A stretch of DNA of 64,000 nucleotides from Porphyrobacter sp. IPPAS B-1204 (GTDB lineage Bacteria; Pseudomonadota; Alphaproteobacteria; Sphingomonadales; Sphingomonadaceae). Position numbers and translations under genes: made by a program. Positions 16,545-25,954 of the stretch are shown in pieces. The notes under the pieces were generated by a model. It was not told the origin of the DNA and made no database searches. It was given only the letters and a program-made list of their open reading frames with translations. The stretch's first letter is position 1, and each line of letters begins with the position of its first letter. The stretch covers positions 1 to 64,000 of the forward strand of contig RHGM01000002.1 in assembly GCA_003724185.1 (NCBI GenBank). The letters are read 5' to 3'.

Positions 16545-17440
16545 AATTGCTGCGGACCGGATTGGTCAGCGGCAGCGGGGTCGCCGGGACGTCCAGTGAT
16601 TTCAAGCGTGTATTTTCCGAGAGCGTCAGGGTGGCTCGTCGAAACCATGATCGTATAGCACCCATCTTCTGGCAGGGTCACCGTCAGGTCTGAATCGGTC
16701 GAGATGCCGGTGCTGTTATCATTGACCTGCGAGAAGCCCCAGAAGTCGGAAATCTCCAGAAACGTGTCGAAATCATTGGATCGGGCTGAAATTGTTATAG
16801 TCTGACCGGCTTGGGCTATGAATTCGAATGAATCGTAGAGGATATTGCCCACCATCACTTTGTCATCGCTCTCAATCACGCCGGTAATGGTCTGGCCCAA
16901 CCTTATGACTGGACTCCGTGAGGGCGCCGAGGAGGTTCCCGCCTCGGCCAATAGAGCTTCCTCGTCCTGATCGCTGGTCTCGTAACACGCCCGGTCCTCG
17001 CCGTACGGGTTCACCAGGTCTTCGTATGATTCGCGCAAGTCCGGTGCCAAAAGATCGGGATCAATCCCATTTTCTTCCAGCATATCCAGCGCTAAACGCC
17101 AGTGCTTAGCCGCCAATCGGCATTCCCTGACCCCGCCGTCCAGGGCCTGCCAGACCCGCTGCCAACCGTCGTCATGCTTCAGAAGGAACATGCCGCCATC
17201 GTTCTGGTCTTCGATAGGGTAGACCACGGCATAAGCGTAGCGCGCCCTTTCTGCGTTGATCACCCGAAGTTGGCGCACCACAAAACGGACGGATGAGTCA
17301 GGCGACGGGCGCAGCGCATCGAGGATCTGCTTGCGTTCGCTGGAACCGGGTTCCGGCGTGTAGGCTTCCTGTGCAGCGGCGGGCATCGGGACAGTCAGCG
17401 CCATCAGGACGGGCAGGAGCAGCGTGCGGGTGATTGTCAT
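16460..17440 (-). CDS. Exported protein: cluster core domain plus PPC domain
   Basis: The 326-aa precursor has a signal peptide (…TVPMPAAAQ). Residues about 28-160 form a core ('EPGSSERKQILDALRPSPDSSVRFVV', 'YAYAVVYP…DGGMFLL') that is clearly paralogous to the protein encoded at 25406. Residues about 180-285 form a bacterial pre-peptidase C-terminal (PPC) beta-sandwich: 'GQTITGVIESDDKVM', 'FEFIAQAGQTITISARSNDFDTFLEI', 'LPEDGCYTIMVSTSHPDALGKYTLEI'. PPC domains are usually appended to secreted enzymes, where they aid secretion or surface binding. The 25406 paralogue lacks it. The gene is followed upstream (11 bp away) by the DUF3298 gene and may share its transcript. Confidence 0.75.
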   Translation of the reverse strand: MTITRTLLLPVLMALTVPMPAAAQEAYTPEPGSSERKQILDALRPSPDSSVRFVVRQLRVINAERARYAYAVVYPIEDQNDGGMFLLKHDDGWQRVWQALDGGVRECRLAAKHWRLALDMLEENGIDPDLLAPDLRESYEDLVNPYGEDRACYETSDQDEEALLAEAGTSSAPSRSPVIRLGQTITGVIESDDKVMVGNILYDSFEFIAQAGQTITISARSNDFDTFLEISDFWGFSQVNDNSTGISTDSDLTVTLPEDGCYTIMVSTSHPDALGKYTLEITGRPGDPAAADQSGPQQFYCDVAPPSAAPIESASPASRDAPIPEP

Positions 17441-17451
17441 GGCCTTGGACC

Positions 17452-19111
17452 CTATTTCTTTTTCGGCTTGCAGGGCAGGCTGCCAGCAAGGTTTGCAGGA
17501 TCAAATTGCGCCGAAGTCAGACGCATCGTGCAGATGATTTGCCCTGCTATCGCTCGCACTTCGTCAAACCCCAGCCCTCCGCTGAGCACGAGCTTGCCTT
17601 CCGGAACGGGCTCGACCACCCGCGGCGATGCCAGCTGAACCAAGCCCAGGGCAATAGTGACATCGGTATTCAGCAGACGGATCGTCTCTGCCTCTAGGCG
17701 TTTTGCGGCCTCTGGCTCAAAGGCGACCTCGAGCACAGAATAGCCGTTTTCGTCAAAGCCAAGCGATACTTGCGCAATGTCGCCGCGTAAGAACGCCGCT
17801 TGCCCGAAATTAAGGACATCAGCGCGTCGATCCGGTCGCTTGACCGGCAGGCCAGCCGCTCCACGCAAAGCGGTGTGGCCCCACGGCACGGTTCGCCATT
17901 CAGCCGGTTCTTCGCAATGGTATGCTGATGATTTCTCCAGATAGATGCCGCTGCTCGTCAGAAACCACGTCAGTTCAGCCCAAGCCCAAGGCGGTTCCGG
18001 GTCAAAATGATCGCAGTCACCCTGCTGCGATAACGCCTCCGGGTGGAGCTTTCTGAGAAGGGGGGCAATGCGAGCGGGGAATATCTCTCGCCGGTATTCA
18101 TTCCATTCGTCCGTTTCTTTTTCCGGAACCGGCCCTTCCCCAAAATAAAGCAGATCCTCTAAATCAATCTTGTCCCCATTTCGTGCGTTGAAAGTCAGCC
18201 CAAATTTATCCGAGAAACCGCTTCGAAGAATGTGATTCTGAGGGTGGTAGTAAGTCGCTCCCTCGACAGTTAGAAAAAAAACTGACAAAATCATCATTCA
18301 GAAAAGTAACATCGAGTTGGGATTTTTCATAGCACATCCGCCGCCCCTCTTTGCTACAATCAAGCGAGCCCTGCACTCTTTGCCAGTGCGCGCGGGCCAG
18401 TTCGGCATTGATCTTGTCGAGAGCCGATTTCGGATAGCCGCTCTCGATCCAGAGCAAGGAAAGCCTGCTGGCTGGCTCGTGCCACTCGCGAAGAGTTCGC
18501 GTTTCGACCACTCTCGCATCGCCCTCGGCCAGTGCCAGACTTGACCACCTTTGACGCTCATAAAGCGAAAGACCGGTCAAAAACTTGTCGAAGCCGCTGG
18601 CACTGATCGCATCGGGCGAAAGAAGCGACAGGTTGACGGGAAGACTACGCAATCCCGGCCCGCTGAGCGTTCCGGAAAATCCGGTGGTCGTCCGGCTTAA
18701 TTCGAATACCACCTCATCGCCAAAGCGGGACTTGAGGTTCAGATCATCCCCGATCACCGTGCCGTCCAGAATGGTCTCGCCGCGGGAGGTGTGATCGAAG
18801 TAGCGCCCGGTCACTCCCGTGTCGCTGGCGGTCAGTTCGAAGACTGCCTTGTCAGCCCCGATCGTACCGGCATAAGCTTGGGGCACAGGCTCCCTGCTTG
18901 GCAGGGTTTCCGACATTGGTTGACGGGCTGCCATGTCATTGTCAGCGTCAGGTGGAGCAGCGATAAGACGATCTTGGCGGGCTTCAGCATGATCGTGATG
19001 CCTATCGGCAGCGCTGAGTGGCAGAGCCAGCACCGCAAGAATGGCGGCCCGCGCCATTGCCCAATCGCGACAGCTGCTGCCTAACGCCTTGCCGAGCCGA
19101 ACGAAATTCAT
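17452..19111 (-). pseudogene. DUF3298-type exported protein, frameshifted at a T8 run
   Basis: Two overlapping minus-strand frames (19111 to about 18206, and about 18297 to 17452) together match, end to end, the intact paralogue at 19254-20921. The N-terminal part ends '…DDFVSFF' then runs into nonsense. The C-terminal part resumes at 'LTVEGATYYHPQNHIL…GLTFNARNGDKIDLEDLLYFGEG', the DUF3298-like segment. The break falls at 18274-18281, eight A on the plus strand (T8 in the gene). Removing one T restores a 552-aa protein, close to the paralogue's 555. Either the gene is broken, the assembly has a homopolymer error, or the run is a slippage site. The N-terminus has a signal-like segment ending 'LPLSAADRH'. 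Confidence 0.75.
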
Positions 19112-19253
19112 TGCAACATTCTAAAGCTGCCAGCCTTGTTCGGCAACCAACAGCTGCCACGTCTGAGCATCGATGCCCAGGTGCTGATGCGCTTGACAGG
19201 CCCAGCCAGTGTTCATTGCATCCGCCTTATCGCCATGGCCTCGGATATTGCCT

Positions 19254-20921
19254 CTATTTCGGTTCGCACGGCAGGCTGCCAGCAAGATTGGTGGGGTCAA
19301 ATTGCCGACGCGAAAGGTGCATGGCGCAAATGATCTCGCCTGCCATGGCTTGCAGGTCACGTAGGTGCATCAATCCGAAAAGCCCAAGCCGTCCGTCTGC
19401 GACAGGATCAATCAGCTGCGGCGACGCCAGCAAGGTCGACCCGACCGCAATGTTGACGCTAGTGTTCAGCAACCGCGTCGTCTCGACTTCAAGGCGTTTG
19501 GCGGCATCTGGCTGCAAGGCGATTTCCAGAGCTGCAATGTTGTCCCGGTCAAGGATCAGCGATAGCTGCGCAATGTCGCTTTTGGTGAAGGCCATCTGCC
19601 CGAAATGCAGCGCACGAGCGACGGGGGCAGCAGCCTTGACAGGTATGCTGATCGGCCGACGCAGCGATTGGTGCCCCCACGGAATTGTCCGCCAACCCGC
19701 TGGCTCATCGCAAAGGGTGCGGCCTTGCTTTTCAAGATAAAGGCCATCGCTGGTCAGATGCCACGTAAAAGCACCCCATTCCCAGCCTTCAACACCGTTG
19801 AAGGCAGCGCAGTCTTTATCTTGCCAGACTGGCTGCGGGTGGAGCTTTTCAAGCAGAGCTGGCAGGCGAGCGGGAAAAATCTTGTAGCGGTAATCAAACC
19901 AGGCATTCGTCCCGATCCTGGGCGCTGTTCCTTCTCCGAGATAAAACACATCGTCCAGATGAACTTCATCGCCCGTTTGCGCACTGAAGGTCAGCCCTTC
20001 TTTTCTCGTGTAGATATCATGGGCAACATGCCCAAAGTGGTTCTGCAGGCATCTTACCTTCTCGCTCCACGCGAGACTGACAAAGTCATCACTCAGAAAT
20101 AGCGCCGAAACCTCGGACACTTCATACCCTGATTTGCCAACCTCGCCATCGCAATCGAACCACGCTGACACTCGTTGCCAGTGATAGCGGCCCAATGCGG
20201 AATTGATTTTTTGCATGACCGGTTCCGGATAGCCCTGTTCGATCCGGAACAAGGAAATCCCGCTGACTGGCTCGCGCCACTCGCGCAGCGCCCGAGTTCC
20301 ATGCTGCACGCTATCGCCAGCGACCAACGCCAGGTTGTCCAGCTGCTGGCGCTGATAGATGGCAAAGCTGGCCAATGGAGCCTCAGTTTCGCCGGTTTCC
20401 AATGGGGCGTCCGCAAGCAGAGATAAACTGACAGGCTGCGGACTGGTCCCTTCCGTTGTGAACCACCCGGAAAGGCCCGTGCTCGATCTGCGGAGCGTCA
20501 TCCGGCTGCCCCGCGAAATTGCGTCCAAACTTAGCTCATCCGATGTCAGATCATCGATGTCTCGCATTTCTTGTAGGCCAATATCGAGGCGATCCTTGCG
20601 GTAGAAGAAGCGCCCGGTACTTCCATATTCCCCCGGGAACAGTTCCATGACGATCGGATCAGAACCGATCGTGCCGACATAGACCAAAGGCCGCACATCA
20701 GTGCCTAATCTGCCAGTTGCCAGGTAAGGGCCGGGCGCAGGTTCGTCTCCTTCGCGCTGGCCTTCGTAGAGCGGATCGGCAGCGATGATTTCCCCATGTG
20801 ATTGATGCTGATCATCAGCAGCGTTGAGCGGCGCGGCAAGACCACCGAGGCTGGCGGCCATCGCCATCGCGTGATAGCTTCGGAATCGACGTAAGATTAT
20901 GCAGTGTCTATGAAAGTTCAT
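19254..20921 (-). CDS. Exported DUF3298-type protein (intact paralogue)
   Basis: The 555-aa precursor starts MNF, like its paralogue, which favours this ATG over the one six bases upstream. It has a signal-like segment ending 'GLAAPLNAADD'. The first ~200 mature residues are beta-rich ('YVGTIGSDPIVMELFPGEYGSTGRFFYRKDRL'), resembling small-ligand or PdaC-like N-terminal modules. The middle holds 'QNHFGHVAHDIYTRKEGLTFSAQTGDEVHLDDVFYLGEG', the hallmark of DUF3298 (RsiV/PdaC-associated). The C-terminus ends 'FDPTNLAGSLPCEPK'. Proposed roles for DUF3298 are in cell-wall or sigma-regulator biology; none is tested for this branch. Its 5' end overlaps by about 12 bases the start of a divergent gene. 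Confidence 0.75.
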   Translation of the reverse strand: MNFHRHCIILRRFRSYHAMAMAASLGGLAAPLNAADDQHQSHGEIIAADPLYEGQREGDEPAPGPYLATGRLGTDVRPLVYVGTIGSDPIVMELFPGEYGSTGRFFYRKDRLDIGLQEMRDIDDLTSDELSLDAISRGSRMTLRRSSTGLSGWFTTEGTSPQPVSLSLLADAPLETGETEAPLASFAIYQRQQLDNLALVAGDSVQHGTRALREWREPVSGISLFRIEQGYPEPVMQKINSALGRYHWQRVSAWFDCDGEVGKSGYEVSEVSALFLSDDFVSLAWSEKVRCLQNHFGHVAHDIYTRKEGLTFSAQTGDEVHLDDVFYLGEGTAPRIGTNAWFDYRYKIFPARLPALLEKLHPQPVWQDKDCAAFNGVEGWEWGAFTWHLTSDGLYLEKQGRTLCDEPAGWRTIPWGHQSLRRPISIPVKAAAPVARALHFGQMAFTKSDIAQLSLILDRDNIAALEIALQPDAAKRLEVETTRLLNTSVNIAVGSTLLASPQLIDPVADGRLGLFGLMHLRDLQAMAGEIICAMHLSRRQFDPTNLAGSLPCEPK

Positions 20922-21902
20922 CACCACTCTCTATCCGCGGCAGGTCTGTGCGGCAATAAATTGGCGCCGCGTATCACCGCTGGCGTCAAGCTGATCGCGC
21001 TTGCGGCAGGCCTCGTCTTGCTTCCCGCCCCAGCTCAGGTGCAGGACTTTTTCACCGGGATGATTATCGCCGACGGCGACACACTCAACCTCGAACGCTG
21101 TAACCTCGGGCAGACCCGCTATCGTTTGCAAGCGGCCGAGAGGGCAGTCGGTCCGCTTGGCGAACTTCGCGGCAAGACCGGGTCGGTGCAGGCCGAAGTG
21201 ATTGCAAGATATCGCGAGGTCGGCGGCGCCCACGTGCTCAATGTCCAGTCCGTGGAGCGCGTTTCAACCGGCAAAAGCTGCCACCTGCCTGATGCGATTG
21301 AAGCGATACTGCCGACAGTTGATGTGGCCCCTTCCGGAAACGTAATTGATGGAGAAGTCTGGACCGCGCTTTCAGCAGGAGCAGCCGCACCGGCCGGAAC
21401 AGAAACGATTGGCAGCGGCGACTTTGCCTATCGCTTCGTCCTTTACGATCCCCATACGGGCATGCCCGCGCCGAACACTGACTTTGACTTCTCGATAAAT
21501 GCCAGTGCCGGGCATCAGCTGCCGTTCGTGGCGGACGAGAAAAAGGTCTTTCAGGGGCGCACCAATGCCGAGGGCGAAACCCCGCTATTCCGTCTCGACG
21601 TGCGCTTGCCTGATAGCGCATTCAATCTGCGTGAACGGTTCGGAAGCGGCCCTTACGGCGAGAAATTTCAGCTGACCGACATTCACGGAAGCGGGCTTGC
21701 CAATACGCCATATCGCCTGATGGTCTGCACCCAACCTCCGAAGTCCTTTCGCGGGCTAACCTATCCGACCGGTGACACAGTGTACGTCGCGAGCGAAGGA
21801 CCGGCTGATATTCGCCTGATCATCGACAGCAAACTGAGCGGACCGCTGCCGACCAGCTGCGCCGAGCTAGCCCCCCTCGCACTCAAAGGGAATGAACTGT
21901 GA
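20910..21902 (+). CDS. Exported protein of unknown function
   Basis: The ~330-aa product has a long signal region with hydrophobic core 'GVKLIALAAGLVLLPAPAQ'. The first mature domain, 'FFTGMIIADGDTLNLERCNLGQTRYRLQAAE', resembles small periplasmic beta-domains that recur in this taxon. The second, 'FAYRFVLYDPHTGMPAPNTDFDFSI…GRTNAEGETPLFRL', looks like an Ig-like or carboxypeptidase-regulatory fold ('G.TNAEGETP'). It is coupled to the next gene by an ATGA overlap. GTG 20904 is an alternative start. Confidence 0.65.
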   Translation: MKVHHHSLSAAGLCGNKLAPRITAGVKLIALAAGLVLLPAPAQVQDFFTGMIIADGDTLNLERCNLGQTRYRLQAAERAVGPLGELRGKTGSVQAEVIARYREVGGAHVLNVQSVERVSTGKSCHLPDAIEAILPTVDVAPSGNVIDGEVWTALSAGAAAPAGTETIGSGDFAYRFVLYDPHTGMPAPNTDFDFSINASAGHQLPFVADEKKVFQGRTNAEGETPLFRLDVRLPDSAFNLRERFGSGPYGEKFQLTDIHGSGLANTPYRLMVCTQPPKSFRGLTYPTGDTVYVASEGPADIRLIIDSKLSGPLPTSCAELAPLALKGNEL

Positions 21903-24604
21903 TACGCGCTCAATTCACCACCATGCTTGCGTTTTCAGTGCTCGTCGCGGCGGCACCGATTGCTGCCCAAACAGAGCAAGACGTCGCGGACCTCATGGAT
22001 GAATATGACCGAGCCGAAGCCTCTGGGGACCCGGCGGCGCGGCTCACCTCTTACCGAAAACTCGCCGCATTCTTGGCCGCCGACCCTGCCAGACAAGACT
22101 GGCAAGGCTTGTTTGGTCAAGCCGATCTACAACGCGATATCGCGGGCGTGATCCACGCGATGGGCGGCGGTGATGCGTGCAGTGCATTGGACAAAAGCGC
22201 CGCCTTCCTGAGGCAGTCGCGTACCGCTTTGGAGCAGATCAAAGCCGAAGGCACGTATGATGTCATTGACGATATAGGGCGGCAGAATGCTCTGGCACGC
22301 CAGATTTCTGCCGATCGCCAAAAGATGGGCTGCACAGCGCCGGCGCCTTTGGTGGACGTAGGCAACCCAGATGAGGTGTTGGAGGGCCATTATTACCTGT
22401 CAGGCGTGATGGAAACGGGATCGGAACTGTTGCTCAAAGCCAATGGGCAGTTCGAATGGTTCATCAGTTACGGGGCCGTGGATCAAATGGCCAAGGGGCG
22501 CTGGGGCCGCAGCGGCAATACAGTGACACTGGCAGTCGATCCGCACGCGAAGGAACAGCCGTTGTTCCGTGCTGACGTGGTGTTCCCTTGGGACGAGGCA
22601 GCAGAACGCTTCCGGTGGGAGCAGGAGCGCGACCGGCAGGAAGACCTGATTGCCGCGCGTTGTCCTTGGAACAGGTCTTCCACCGAAACACCGTGGTCTT
22701 TTGATTTGGAAGAATCTCCGCCGCCTGACGATGCCCAGCGCGAGCGGGCCAACAACACGAGAATTGCTGCCGAAGCAGCGCGCGATGAGGCAAGCCGGAT
22801 TGTCGCGAGCGCTTTGGCGGCAAACGCAAGTGACGCTGATCGGGCCGCGGCCAACGGCGCGATGGAAGCCTGGTACAAAGCCAAGGACGACATGGCACAG
22901 GCCCATTACGTAGCCAACCTGCTGGAGCCCGATATTGGCGAACCCGCCAAACCCCCAGCCTGTCAGCCGCTCCCGGTTGCAAACTATGTACCCATTCCTG
23001 AGGCGGAATGGCAAAGAGGTGTGGCAGTCATGGTAGGCGATCCGGAGCGCGACTTCCGGCTCCACGGTGTCACGGTGACCTTTGTCTTTAGCGATGGGCA
23101 CCGCGAAACGGCTGACACGAGAACAAGGGGTATAGCCTTTGCCCCGACGCGCGCGGGCGCGACGGTCGACCAGCTTGTGCTGGAACTGCACGAGCCTGTC
23201 GCGCGATCAGAAACGGTGCAAATCCAGCCGATGACAGATGGCATACAGGCGGTGATCGTCGATACGCAGCAGATCAGCGAACCGGCGTTTGAAGTGCTGC
23301 GTCTGCAGGTCGAGGCGGGCGACCTTGTGCCCGAAAACATGCCGCGCGGACGCTACACGATCAGCCCGATGGATACAGACCCACCGGCCGTGATTTCTGC
23401 TGAGCTTCTGGTGACCCCACCAGCGCAGGGAGAGACGCACGAAACATCAGCATCCGGGGAGACGCAGTTATCGGATGTGCCACGCCTTGAATTCGATCGC
23501 CCAATTCATGAAACGCTGGGCTCAGATGCGCCTTGCAGTGCTTCGAGCAGCTACGCGGACTGTTACCGCATCGAAGGGAAGCGCGGGCAGAAGATAGCCC
23601 TCGCACTCAGCTCGGATGCCTTTGACGCTCTGCTGGAGCTGGGCGGTCCCGATGGTTTCTACAAACAAAACGATGACGGTCCCGGCGAAGGCACGGATTC
23701 AATGCTGGCGGCGACCCTGCCGGCTGACGGAACCTATTATGCCGGCGTATCGTCATATAAAGGCCGAAAAAAAGGGGCCTATGTGCTGACCTTGAGCGAA
23801 GGCAGCTCTGACATCGCGTCTGCGGAACCGCCGCCGCCATTCGCGTCCGTTCCACCTGCATCAGATGAGCAAGAGCTGCTCGCGAGTGGCGGCAGCGCCA
23901 CTGGGACGATGGGCGAAGACGAAGCCATCCGCGAGTCCATGTTCCAAGGTGAAGCTGGACAGCGGCTGCACATCATATTGAAAGCTGACGGCACGCCGGC
24001 CAAATTTGAACTTATCGCTCCCGACGATCACCGCTGGCGCAGCGACTACCAGATCGACCGCATGGACGAGCGCGAGGCACTCGTTGTGACGCTGCCGCTA
24101 TCGGGTGAATACCGGATCCTGCACTATGGCGAGACTTACAGGCCTGGCGAGGCCTTCAAGCTTTCGATCGAGGAGGCGCCGGAGACGACACCATGCCAAT
24201 TCCGGGGAAACATAAAGGACAGACCGCCCCGTCGTTTCGTAAGTGGCGGGACGCTCAGCCTTGGCGCTGATGTGTGCGGAAACATAACGCCTTCAGATCC
24301 GCTTGTGGCAGGGCGTCATGCCGATACCTATGACATCAGCCTGACGGCACAGGCCGAAATCGACGTGCTGTTGAGAGGCTTTGGCTGGAACCTTCCCTGG
24401 GCTGCCGAGGGGGAGATAACCGGGCCGCAGGGCTTTCGGCGATCATTGCCGCTGGAAGAGTCGCCACCGACTTTGGTTGTTCCAGTCACCGGACTTTACA
24501 AAATTCAGGTGTTCACCGCGCCCCAAAGCGCAGTCCACTATGGTGATTACGAATTGGTTGTCCGGCCAGGCGGAGGCCCTTCGACGACCAACGAAGCACC
24601 ATGA
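21899..24604 (+). CDS. Large exported protein: cluster core plus three PPC-like domains
   Basis: The 901-aa precursor has a signal peptide ending 'AAAPIAAQ'. Residues about 150-480 match the whole protein encoded at 25955, including 'GHYYLSGVMETGSELLLKANGQFEWFISYGA', 'LIAARCPWN' and 'IPEAEWQRGVAVMVGD…FVFSDGHRETADTRTRG'. After about residue 510 come three beta-sandwich repeats with PPC character: 'CYRIEGKRGQKIALALSSDAFDALLELG', 'FQGEAGQRLHIILKADGTPAKFELIAP' and 'TYDISLTAQAEIDVLLRGFG'. The 25955 paralogue lacks them. Likely surface-bound or secreted; no catalytic motif seen. It is translationally coupled to the preceding gene (ATGA). Confidence 0.72.
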   Translation: MIRAQFTTMLAFSVLVAAAPIAAQTEQDVADLMDEYDRAEASGDPAARLTSYRKLAAFLAADPARQDWQGLFGQADLQRDIAGVIHAMGGGDACSALDKSAAFLRQSRTALEQIKAEGTYDVIDDIGRQNALARQISADRQKMGCTAPAPLVDVGNPDEVLEGHYYLSGVMETGSELLLKANGQFEWFISYGAVDQMAKGRWGRSGNTVTLAVDPHAKEQPLFRADVVFPWDEAAERFRWEQERDRQEDLIAARCPWNRSSTETPWSFDLEESPPPDDAQRERANNTRIAAEAARDEASRIVASALAANASDADRAAANGAMEAWYKAKDDMAQAHYVANLLEPDIGEPAKPPACQPLPVANYVPIPEAEWQRGVAVMVGDPERDFRLHGVTVTFVFSDGHRETADTRTRGIAFAPTRAGATVDQLVLELHEPVARSETVQIQPMTDGIQAVIVDTQQISEPAFEVLRLQVEAGDLVPENMPRGRYTISPMDTDPPAVISAELLVTPPAQGETHETSASGETQLSDVPRLEFDRPIHETLGSDAPCSASSSYADCYRIEGKRGQKIALALSSDAFDALLELGGPDGFYKQNDDGPGEGTDSMLAATLPADGTYYAGVSSYKGRKKGAYVLTLSEGSSDIASAEPPPPFASVPPASDEQELLASGGSATGTMGEDEAIRESMFQGEAGQRLHIILKADGTPAKFELIAPDDHRWRSDYQIDRMDEREALVVTLPLSGEYRILHYGETYRPGEAFKLSIEEAPETTPCQFRGNIKDRPPRRFVSGGTLSLGADVCGNITPSDPLVAGRHADTYDISLTAQAEIDVLLRGFGWNLPWAAEGEITGPQGFRRSLPLEESPPTLVVPVTGLYKIQVFTAPQSAVHYGDYELVVRPGGGPSTTNEAP

Positions 24605-24697
24605 GTTGCGATCTGATCTGCGGTTCAAGTTAATTGATTTTGTTGGATTAATGCTTCATGACTCTCGCTAAAGGTCTTTTGAAGGGACGACGGGGCC

Positions 24698-25366
24698 ATG
24701 CTATCTCAGATACTTGCCATCGCCTTGCAGGCTGGAACACCTGAAGAAGCCATCGAAGAGGAAATCTTCGATTTTGATCCCGCGTCTGTCGATGTTTCTG
24801 ATGCGATCAATTGCCACCTCGAGGCGCCAACATACAATAGTTTCGCAATGTCCATTGGCATGAATGACGAACTGCAAGAAAAACTGGGCTGGAAAAAGGT
24901 TGAAAACGACAACCCGTTTCTTCTCGAATTCAAGCTTCCCAGCGGGATTTTTGTCACCGAAGATTGGACCACCAACCGCATTGCCTTTACCTCAACTGGG
25001 ATCGTGGCCATTCTTGACCTTGAAGACCCCAATGAAATTGCCGACGAGGTAGGTGTCGAAAACGAGGTGGACACCGACGCTTTAATCGCATCGCTTATCG
25101 GCGACGTGAAGAAGGCCGTTGGCGAGGAACAGCCAGAGGGTAGCGGTCCTCATGTTGCTGAGTCCATCCCCGAACCTGCGTTCCGGAAATTTCTGGGCCA
25201 GACTATTCTGGTGGATCAGATCGGGCCACCAATCGATGAGGAGAATTGGCGCTTTCGCACGATTATTGCCCGGAACCTCTCCAATGTCCGCAGCCATCCG
25301 GGCAAAACCCTTTATGGCTGCTCCTACAAGATGGTGCTGCTGGACAGTAATGGCGAACCTTATTGA
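24698..25366 (+). CDS. Acidic protein of unknown function
   Basis: The 222-aa product starts MLSQILAIALQAG, a short hydrophobic start that may be a signal peptide without a clear cleavage site. It is strongly acidic ('EEAIEEEIFDFDPASVDVSDA', 'DEVGVENEVDTDA'). A Cys near the start ('AINCHLEAPTY') and one near the end ('TLYGCSYKMVLLD') could pair. GGGACGA-type purines precede the ATG. It lies between two members of the exported cluster and probably belongs to the same transcript as 21899. I do not recognise a family. Confidence 0.6.
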   Translation: MLSQILAIALQAGTPEEAIEEEIFDFDPASVDVSDAINCHLEAPTYNSFAMSIGMNDELQEKLGWKKVENDNPFLLEFKLPSGIFVTEDWTTNRIAFTSTGIVAILDLEDPNEIADEVGVENEVDTDALIASLIGDVKKAVGEEQPEGSGPHVAESIPEPAFRKFLGQTILVDQIGPPIDEENWRFRTIIARNLSNVRSHPGKTLYGCSYKMVLLDSNGEPY

Positions 25367-25405
25367 TGCCAGCCAGATTGTCAGCCTAGAGGAATGCGCG
25401 ACGCC

Positions 25406-25921
25406 ATGCTGTTCCGGACACGATCATACGTACTGTTGGCCGCCGCCCTGATTGCCTCCGCTCTCGGGGCCACGGTCGCCATCGCACAAAAGCCTCACAC
25501 GCCGCGACCAGGAACGGCCGAGCGCACCCGCATCCTTGATGCTATCCGCGGAAACCCGCGTAACAGCGTCCGGTTCATCGTGCACGACCTGTTCGTGATC
25601 AAGGGCAAGGACGCAACCTTTGCCTATGCTGTGGTGGAGCCATCCAAGCAGGAATACGACGGCGGGCAATACATCCTGGAGGCGCGCGGGTCGGGTCAAG
25701 ATTGGCGCGTCATCTGGTCAGTACGAGGCGGTGGATCCAGTGACTGCGACGCGGCCGCCGAATATTATCGATCCGTCGCACGTTATCTCAAAGTGCGCGG
25801 GGTCCGGGTCGGCGACCTTAATCCGACACATGAAGAGGAATTGCAAAACCTGACCGCAGGCGAAGACGGCTGCTGGACCATTGGTGATCTTGGCCCCGAA
25901 CTCCCCGAAGCCGGCGACTGA
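25406..25921 (+). CDS. Exported cluster core protein (no PPC domain)
   Basis: The ~171-aa precursor has a signal peptide (…LGATVAIAQ). The mature part aligns with the core of the protein at 16460-17440: 'RPGTAERTRILDAIRGNPRNSVRFIV', 'FAYAVVEPSKQEYDGGQYIL', 'WRVIWSVRGGGSSDCDAAAEYYRS'. It stops where the paralogue's PPC domain begins. ATG 25394 is an alternative start; AGAGGA directly before it gives no spacing, so 25406 is slightly preferred. Function unknown; probably periplasmic. Confidence 0.7.
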   Translation: MLFRTRSYVLLAAALIASALGATVAIAQKPHTPRPGTAERTRILDAIRGNPRNSVRFIVHDLFVIKGKDATFAYAVVEPSKQEYDGGQYILEARGSGQDWRVIWSVRGGGSSDCDAAAEYYRSVARYLKVRGVRVGDLNPTHEEELQNLTAGEDGCWTIGDLGPELPEAGD

Positions 25922-25954
25922 TCCAGCGCGCCTATTGCGCCACCAGAACCTTTT

